From Sphagnum compactum (lineage: Eukaryota > Bryophyta > Sphagnopsida > Sphagnales): 64,000 nt of DNA. The notes under the pieces are model-generated. The model worked only from the letters and a program-made list of their open reading frames with translations. It did no database searches and was not told the DNA's origin. Shown in pieces: positions 57,161-64,000 of the stretch (position 1 is its first letter; every line of letters starts with the position of its first letter). Where the stretch lies: positions 32,726,213 through 32,790,212 of the forward strand of contig OZ234493.1 in the NCBI GenBank assembly GCA_965153455.1, in the 5' to 3' direction. A program made the translations under genes and the position numbers.

Positions 57161-58980
57161 GGTGTTTTGAAATTGAAAACAATCAAGTGATGGTGATCGA
57201 GTTTTGAAGATGGTGACATCAAATAACAAGCTTTTAAAAACAAACTAAAAAAAAATGAAAGATGAAACAAAGATCACAAATAATAATAATAATTAGTTTA
57301 AAATTAGAAGAAAAAAACTTGGCGGTAGTTTAAAAGGAAAAATAAACAAGAAAAATAAAATTAGGAAGGAGGCAAATATTTAGGACAACTTCCATAAAAA
57401 GAAGAGCTAAAACAAATAGTGATTTCCAAAATTAAATAGTGAAGGGTTCCCTCCCATTACTCCAAAAGGGGTGAGGAGCTTCATATGCTTGCCTCCATCC
57501 ACCATGGATGGGACTCGGGAATAGTAACACCCTTGAAGGAGGGCGTTACTAGAATAAAGGGATTGTGCAAGGTGGTATTTTAAGGGCGTTACCGAATGTA
57601 AAATAACTACCAAAAACAAACTTCACAAAATTTATAGTCACAATATAACAAAACAAAACAAAAATTAACAATAGATCTTCATATTCCAAATTGAAAATGA
57701 TGTTGAAAGAAGAAAGTGTTTGATCAAGATTCTAAGGCACGAAACATTGCTAAATTTGTTTTGATGTATTTTTGGTTTGTTACAATAGCAAAGTTGCAAC
57801 ACATGACCTATTCTTTTGTGTTGATTGAAAACTTTCACAACAATTTATATTTGTTATTGTAATGTAAATTACAAAAAATAAAATAAAATTTGCTTTCATT
57901 AATGTGAAGAATGAAAAATGTCTAAACATAATGAATTTTTTAATCAAGTTTAATTACTTGGAGACCTACTATTACTTATTTGTATCCCACATAATCAAAC
58001 ACCTAACCAATTTTTCATAGGAAATAGACAACATAACAAATCCTTAAAAACCAATGAACAACATGAACATCATGTCTATGTATTCACACTTTTGTAATCC
58101 AACCAAAATCTACATAGATCTTCCACTTTGCTCGAAGAGGTTCTCTTAATAGATGTACAACCAAATAAAACATAAATAAAACATTTGCAAATCTACTAGA
58201 GCAATGGAATGAAAAAACATTTCCCAAAAAAAATTAAAAAGAATTACAACCATGGATTGTTGAAATGACTTACAACTCCATTATTTTATATCAACAAAAA
58301 AATGGTCACCTCAAGGTTTCAAACCCAAACCTCCTTACAAATGTTGGAATGTTATTTATTCATCTCCTTTGCATCTAAAATGTGGTAGTAGAATGTTTTT
58401 TTTTATGGAGAGGTTTTATGTAGTAGCATACTCAAATTGATTTATGTCAACACAATGTTCAAGAAGGTTCGTGTAGACCATGTCAATAGCACTCCCACTT
58501 AGTAAACAAAGAGGCAAAACATGCTAAAAGAATAGGCATTATGAAATCATTCGTATTGTAAATTGAACAACTACAATTAGTTAACTCTACAATCCAATGG
58601 TCAAAAATTTAGACCTACTTTCAATTTCACGATACTGTAGAGAAAAAAAAAATGCCTTGAAAAACTCATAAATGATTGCTTAATGGACTTAAAATGACAT
58701 ATTTTGGGGACATTATTTAAATCAAACTTTACTATGATAATATAATGCAACATCTTTGAGAGTCAAAAGGATTTTTTAAATCTTTTTTTAAATTTACAAA
58801 TGGAATATATTATGGAAATATTTTGGAATAAACAGTCATTAACCAAGGAGGTGAGTGTGGGTCCTAACAATGTGATTACAATCAATTCTCATGTTTTGTA
58901 GGTGGGAGTCCCATGGTATTGATTTGGTATTATTGTAATTATGTGTGATGGATTTTATAGGTTGTTTGTTTGTTGTTAAT
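57160..58980. other. AT-rich intergenic region
   Basis: No gene recognised. A short inverted-repeat element at about 57523-57596 is listed separately. Confidence 0.55.
57523..57596. repeat. Small inverted repeat, GTAACACCCTT...AAGGGCGTTAC
   Basis: Eleven-base ends pair with one mismatch across about 70 bp, with an internal GGGCGTTAC as well. It resembles a very small MITE or foldback remnant. Confidence 0.4.
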
Positions 58981-58984
58981 GTAA

Positions 58985-59770
58985 GTGAGACTATTGCTGA
59001 TGATGTTGATTATGAAAAACCAAATAGTCACTATGGAAACAACTTTTTTTTTAATGGGCGTTTGTGATGTAGTTAGGTTTGTTCAAGAGGATTATTTTGA
59101 TCCTTGTGCTTATGGAAACGATGGTGATGAGGTTATGAATTTTGATATTGATGGTGATGATGATAAGGAGATCAATTGTTGCTTCAAGGATTTGGATTTT
59201 CAAAAGTTGGAAAATATGAAGGTCGGTGGACATCATCACAATATTCACTTCAAAATCTAGGCTACCAATGCTTTGCATGCTTGGTGGCAATATAAATAGG
59301 ATATTTTGAAATTAAATACAAAATTACATGCTTTTAAACCAAAGCTACTTATCGATTATCTTTCAAATGTTTTGTTGTAAATGGCAAAGAATAAGAACAA
59401 GTTTTCTCCCCCTACTAGGTTTTCCTTCTTATCCTTTGTTTTTATTTCATTTGTTGGTTATGTTATTTGAATTAGGTTTTTAAAAAAAATGACGGTCTTA
59501 TTTTTATAGCTTGTTTGTAGCATAGTTAGTCTATTTTGGGTGCTTGATAGAGTGATATGATTAAGAGAGGACGCACAACTACAGAGATTGGCAAGTTGGG
59601 GTCGAAATTCAATATATACATTGATGATGTTTTTGAAAAAGTAAAATTGGCTGCAAATGAAGCCATTAACATATCCATAGTTGTTGGGCTTGGGAGATGT
59701 ATTACACAATTAAATGTTCTTTCTTTGTCAAAAGAGAGACTCATGTTGAATCAAGAAAATGACAAGTAAC
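58985..59770 (+). other. Unrecognised open-frame fragments
   Basis: Frames at 58985-59260 (acidic, contains NFDIDGDDDKEINCCFKDLD) and 59557-59769 (contains FEKVKLAANEAINISIVVGL then GRCITQLN) show protein-like composition in otherwise AT-rich DNA. I recognise neither. Stops separate them. Possibly remains of a transposon gene. Confidence 0.25.
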
Positions 59771-61260
59771 TTCACCTCAAGGTATCAACCTTTGTTTTGG
59801 GTAATATTGCATTTGGAGCTTTGGTATTCATGGAGCCCAAGACTTAAAGAGGTTCAATGATATTGACTTCTCTTGCACAAGGATGAATTTGGTCCATTTT
59901 TAAGGTGATGTTTTTAATTTATCTCTTGTCTTAAGTTTGGGTTTTTATTGTTGGTGTTGAAATATGTTAGTCATTCTTGTCATTTGTTATGGAAGTTTGT
60001 CAAAAAAAAAAAATTAATATATTACTAGCAAGGTTAGTTTAAAAAATTGGAAATTTGATTGTTGATCATTATGTTGTGGAACACCATTAGCCAATAGTGA
60101 ATTGTTTCATCATAGATGTCATTGAAATGTACAAAGTGATGATTTTGTATTGGCCTACAATTGATGATGTGCTTTCACCTCATCCATTTTTTTTGACCTT
60201 CAAGGCAAAATGCTTTAATATAGAGCAAATTTGGTTCATGAAAACACTAGTGGGTAGTCTAACATTATTGATTAGTTGAATAAGAAGTTGACAAATGATA
60301 TTCTAGCCCTGAAAAAAAATGCATTATTCACAAGATTGGGTAGTGCATTGCAAGTTCAAGAATGGTAAAAGCTTTAGTACCAGTGGAATAGGGGATCAAA
60401 ATTTTAAACCATCACAATGCAAAAAGCTATGTAAAGCAAATCTACTAATAGTTAGGTGTTGCTCAAATTTTCAATCTTTTTTGTTTTTTTCAAATTTTTG
60501 TGTTGTTTGATGAATTGTTGTTTGCAGTGCTAAATATGATTAGGTGGATAACAACATTCAGGATTATGGCTTACAATGAATTGTTTTTTGTGGATTGAAC
60601 ATAAATTACCCTCTTACATATGAGGAGGCCATTACTCATGAACAGAATATGCACAAAAAGCTTAAAATAATTCATTTTTTCATTTTTGGTCTTTTGGTTA
60701 TGGTTTTTTGTTTTGAATTCCAAGTTTTAGTGCTCTTTTTTTGCTTTTTTGTAGTCTATTTTTCCATTAGGGTTTCCTAGATATTAGGTAATGATTTTTT
60801 TACATTGTATGTTCTACCAAGGTTTCCATTTTTTGTTGTAGGTTTTTCTCCTTCATTTCTTTGGTATTGTTGGTTGCATGTTTAATTATTGATTTTGCTT
60901 TGCTTGTTTATTTTCATTTGCAACTCTTTGATGCATCTGCAATCTAGTTCAATCACAATAGATGCAATGCATCCATCCAATTAAAAACAATTGGCACCAA
61001 GCTCAAGTATGCAACTTGAAAAATCATCTAAGTCTACAACAATTACATGTTTGTAGAATGTTAATTTTCAAAAAATCAAATGCCCAATTATGATATACCA
61101 CCATGGTTATCAAAACCTCAAATACTCAATTCCGACATATAACCATGATTCTCAATTTTTGGAGAAAGTCAAATTAACATAGGCGGTCGTGTAAGGTAAT
61201 TCCCAAAATAAGGGGCCTAGGAAAAGGCGGTAGCTAAGTCCGGCATTGCATTTTGGAAAT
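59770..61260. other. AT-rich intergenic region
   Basis: Short frames only; no family recognised. Confidence 0.5.
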
Positions 61261-61268
61261 GTCCTCAA

Positions 61269-61612
61269 CCCATGGGTATTACCCATAGTAAAGTACACGA
61301 CTAAGGTTTTCATAACCTAAACATAAATAGATCACAAGGTGTAGGAGGTGGAGGGTTAATACATCTATTCCTTAAGAGAACCCATGGGTATTACCCATAG
61401 TAAAGTACATGGCTAAGGTTTTCATAACCTAAAACATAAGTAGATCACAAGGTGTAGGAGGTGGAGGGTTAATACATCTATTCCTTAAGAGAACCCATGG
61501 GTATTACCCATAGTAAAGTACACGGCCAAGGTTTTCATAACCTAAAACATAAGTAGATCACAAGGTGTAGGAGGTGGAGGGTTAATACATCTACTCCTAA
61601 AGAGAGTGAGAG
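61269..61612 (+). repeat. Three near-identical tandem copies, unit 112-113 bp
   Basis: Units start at 61269, 61381 and 61494. Each has CCCATGGGTATTACCCATAG (itself partly palindromic), TAAAGTACACG, AAGGTTTTCATAACC, TAGATCACAAGGTGTAGGAG and GTGGAGGGTTAATACATCTA. Only a few substitutions separate them, so the expansion is recent compared with other repeats here. Confidence 0.92.
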
Positions 61613-63202
61613 AGATCTTACACCAATAAATAGCAACAATAGTGGAAGATCTTATAGGCATAAGATCACTCCCTCTTAAGGAATAGGCTTAATATCCCTC
61701 CTCTTTTCTAGTAGGGATATTCGCAGACATAAGGGGCCCTCCAAATATGCTAAGAAAATTTCTCCAAGTGATTCATTCTTTTTCATTTGCCCCCATCCAT
61801 TCCCCACCCCAAAAACTTATTAGGGGGGTGAAGGGGGTGGGCTCAAAGCATTGAGTTCCCAAGTTCCTGACATGTTCCCCAAAGAGTTCCCAATAGCACC
61901 TCACTTTTATCCCATATTATGCTTTGGCAAATGTGTTGTCCTCCTTTCATGTATTATAGTATAGCTGGGCCAAAGGGAAGGAACTCAATACTTCAAAATG
62001 GGACCTTTTATTGGGGGGGGGGGAGCTTCCTTACCACAATTTCTTCTCTTTCTTTTTTTTTTTGAATGATGGGGGCAAATCAAATTGGCTCATTGCCAAA
62101 AGAAGAACATTGAAGTGGGGAGGCACCTCATCTAGTTAATGCAAAGCACAATAAAGTCAAATAGAATTTCTACTTGCATCCAACCCTTGAAACATTGAGA
62201 ACCCACAAAAATCTTTCAAAAGTATCATTCTATATATCTCTAATATATGACTAGGTAGATCAAAATAATAACCCTTACTATTAGGTTTCAAAAATATGAT
62301 CTCCCAATAGATTCTCCCCACCCCAAAAACAATGAACAACAAACATGAGTTTGTTTTAATTTATGAGCCAAATTTTCAAAAAAATAAAAATAAAATTAAT
62401 TTAAATAAATTTAAATAAATTTTTTAAATTTTTTTTATAAAAAAACTACAAGATATTTTCCTTCTCCCTTCTTTCTTGCCACTGAGAAAATTTGTTATTG
62501 TTTTTATTGTTGTGGCAAAAGCCTAGATTTCATGATTGCTGCCTATTGCTGTTGCTGATGGCTTCTTTTTTATGCAATTTTTATTAATTTCTCAGGAATT
62601 TGCCCCCCCCCGCTCTTGCTAGCTTAGCCTTTCCAAGAGCATAAGATTTGGGTGAAGAACTGGGCCATGGTTTTGTTTTGCATTTTGAGGAAGTGGGAAG
62701 TGGGTCTTGTGTTGTTGTTGTTGTTGTTGGTAGTGGAGTGGTGAGCAAAAAATTGGTGTGAAAGTTTTGTTGTTGGTGCTGTTTGGGTTTGTTGGGTTTG
62801 TGAGGTTTGTGGTTGTTGTTGGATGGATCTGGTGGGATGTGTAGTGCAAGAAGAGATGAACACAAAGCCATGAGCTAACTGAGCATATTGAGTGATGAGA
62901 TGCTGCTGGTGTTGAAGAAGAAGAAGAAGAAGAAGAAGAAGATCTGTTTAGGCAGTCTGCACACTCTGGTGCACATTTTTGGGGTGTTTTTCTATGAGAT
63001 TCTTTCACTTCCTATCCTCCCATCTAGGTTGGATTCGACAGAGTGCAAAAGTGCTTTGTCTATGAGCTGCTGCTGCCGTTTCTCTGAAGATTTTATGTGG
63101 GAAGAAGTTAACAACTAGGGTTTGATGATGGGTCTCCCTCTTTGGGATTTTGTGATGTAAATGGGTGGCTAAATCTTTGGTTCCTTTTGTTTGTGGTGGC
63201 AG
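61613..63202. other. Spacer and probable 5' region of the RING-finger gene
   Basis: AT-rich up to about 62.45 kb, then more gene-like. 62.5-63.2 kb may hold a non-coding first exon and intron of the downstream RING gene, including a (GAA)n run at about 62908-62942. Minus-strand Thr/Asn/Ser-rich frames here are read from GTTGTT-type repeats and are not accepted as genes. Confidence 0.45.
62908..62942 (+). repeat. (GAA)n microsatellite
   Basis: About 11 consecutive GAA/AAG triplets in the probable leader of the RING gene. Confidence 0.85.
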
Positions 63203-63240
63203 GTGTTGTGTGGGTGGTTCAAGGTGTGAACATTGGACAC

Positions 63241-64000
63241 ATGTCGATGTTGGTATGGAATGGATCAGGTGCACGAGGAGATTCCTTAGAGATTGTGGAA
63301 CATGAGAGGTCGGTATCAACTAAAACAAGGCCAACAACATCAAGCCTCCTCCCTGTGGAGTTGCCCTACTGCCCCGTATGCTGGGATGGTTATGACCATG
63401 GGAAACGAATGCCTCGGGTTCTTCACTGTGGGCACACCATATGTCAGGTACTTTTTTCCTTTTATCATTACTGATTGAAATCATGCCTTCTGGAATGTAG
63501 TGTTTATGAGCTGCAAGTATCTAGTATTTGCCTCATGTGCTTGCAGTATAGATGTAGAGAGATCTAGATTCTCTTTCCAAAAGAAATCAAATCTCGTGAT
63601 GGGTATATGGGAAACTAGTAATGCATTTGTGAAAGGCAGTTAGAAGATTGTGCAGTGAGTGTCCAATGGTGCAAGCTCAGGTAATGGATGTACAGCATGC
63701 TGAATCTCTTCAAAAGAACATGCCCTTAAAAAAACTTTCAGTGTTGTTTCTCTCTTCTCTTCATCTTTCCTTGTTTAGTTATCTTCTGGGTTTCTGTTTT
63801 CCCCTTAAATTCTTCTTGGTTTCCTTTGTCATCTCCATCTCTTTTATGTTTTGTTGAGTTAGCCAGTGTCATGGCTGAGTGTTCCTGTTACTGCCAGGTT
63901 TGAGACAGAAACTCAACTCAACCAAGTGACCCCTGCTGTAGTCAAGTTGAATACCAAAAAGTATCCATCTAAGATATGCATCTTTCTTTTCCAGGATTGC
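63241..64000 (+). CDS. RING-finger (C3HC4) protein, 5' part, truncated by window end
   Basis: Probable E3 ubiquitin ligase. The first coding exon runs to 63447 (donor GTACTT), with a likely acceptor at about 63202 upstream of the ATG. The frame gives MSMLVWNGSGARGDSLEIVE, then SLLPVELPYCPVCWDGYDHG and KRMPRVLHCGHTICQ: the CxxC pair, third Cys, His and fifth Cys of a C3HC4 RING. The next exon starts at 63995 after TTTTCCAG with GAT TGC, adding Asp-Cys and so completing TICQDC, which supports the splice. The rest lies outside the window, so the full domain plan is unknown. ATGs at 63241 and 63247 are both possible. The intron is 547 bp. Confidence 0.75.

Noticed and set aside
62584-63008. Minus-strand Ser/Thr/Asn/Gln-rich frames
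   Set aside because: They read the (GAA)n and GTTGTT repeats on the antisense of the probable RING gene leader; no domain.
63636-63690. Possible exon between the two RING exons (LEDCAVSV frame)
   Set aside because: Joining 63447 directly to 63995 rebuilds the RING motif TICQDC exactly; an extra exon would break the spacing.

Overview
The window is nuclear DNA of a land plant. It carries a plant-type sucrose/H+ symporter, a FORKED-like/VAN3-binding protein, a MUR3-like GT47 glycosyltransferase, eIF2-gamma, spliceosomal GT-AG introns, nuclear tRNA genes without encoded CCA, TTTAGGG-type telomere-like motifs and plant transposon families (PIF/Harbinger, Ty3/gypsy, pogo-like). Long AT-rich, repeat-laden stretches around few genes fit a large-genome plant, perhaps a fern or another non-flowering lineage. 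I cannot fix the species from sequence alone.

Layout. 1-4.4 kb: AT-rich repeats, then a GC-richer block with telomere-like repeats but no readable gene. 4.4-6.1 kb (-): an intronless sucrose transporter with a partial duplication of its 3' end and a MITE copy in its 5' leader. 8.2-11.9 kb: a complete but decayed PIF/Harbinger element with matching TIRs and a TAA target duplication. 12.3-14.8 kb (+): a WD40 protein of the PAK1IP1/Mak11 type (60S ribosome biogenesis). 16.5-19.6 kb (+): a GT47 exostosin-family, MUR3-like Golgi glycosyltransferase. 20.3-23.8 kb (-): a FORKED-like (DUF828 + PH) gene in seven exons. 24-34 kb: a satellite, repeats, a Ty3/gypsy integrase remnant and a solo LTR with an intact 5-bp target duplication. 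34.6-38.6 kb (+): eIF2-gamma in eight exons, all phases consistent. 39.5 kb: tRNA-Arg(CCG). 41.1-41.5 kb: second copy of the MITE seen at the sucrose transporter. 42.1 kb: tRNA-Thr(CGT). 43.8-45.5 kb: a broken pogo/Tigger-like transposase. 45.5-63.2 kb: mostly AT-rich DNA holding a 121-bp MITE, a strikingly symmetric AT array (51.0-52.5 kb), a second solo LTR of the same family in opposite orientation (56.3-57.2 kb) and a near-identical triplicated repeat (61.3 kb). 63.2-64 kb (+): the start of a RING-finger gene that runs off the window.

The genes do not form a pathway. They are independent plant housekeeping or developmental genes: translation initiation, ribosome biogenesis, wall glycan synthesis, vein/auxin-transport patterning and sucrose transport. 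I saw no clearly new biological system. The most unusual structures are the strand-switching AT array, the two solo LTRs with exact target duplications, and the shared MITE beside the sucrose transporter.
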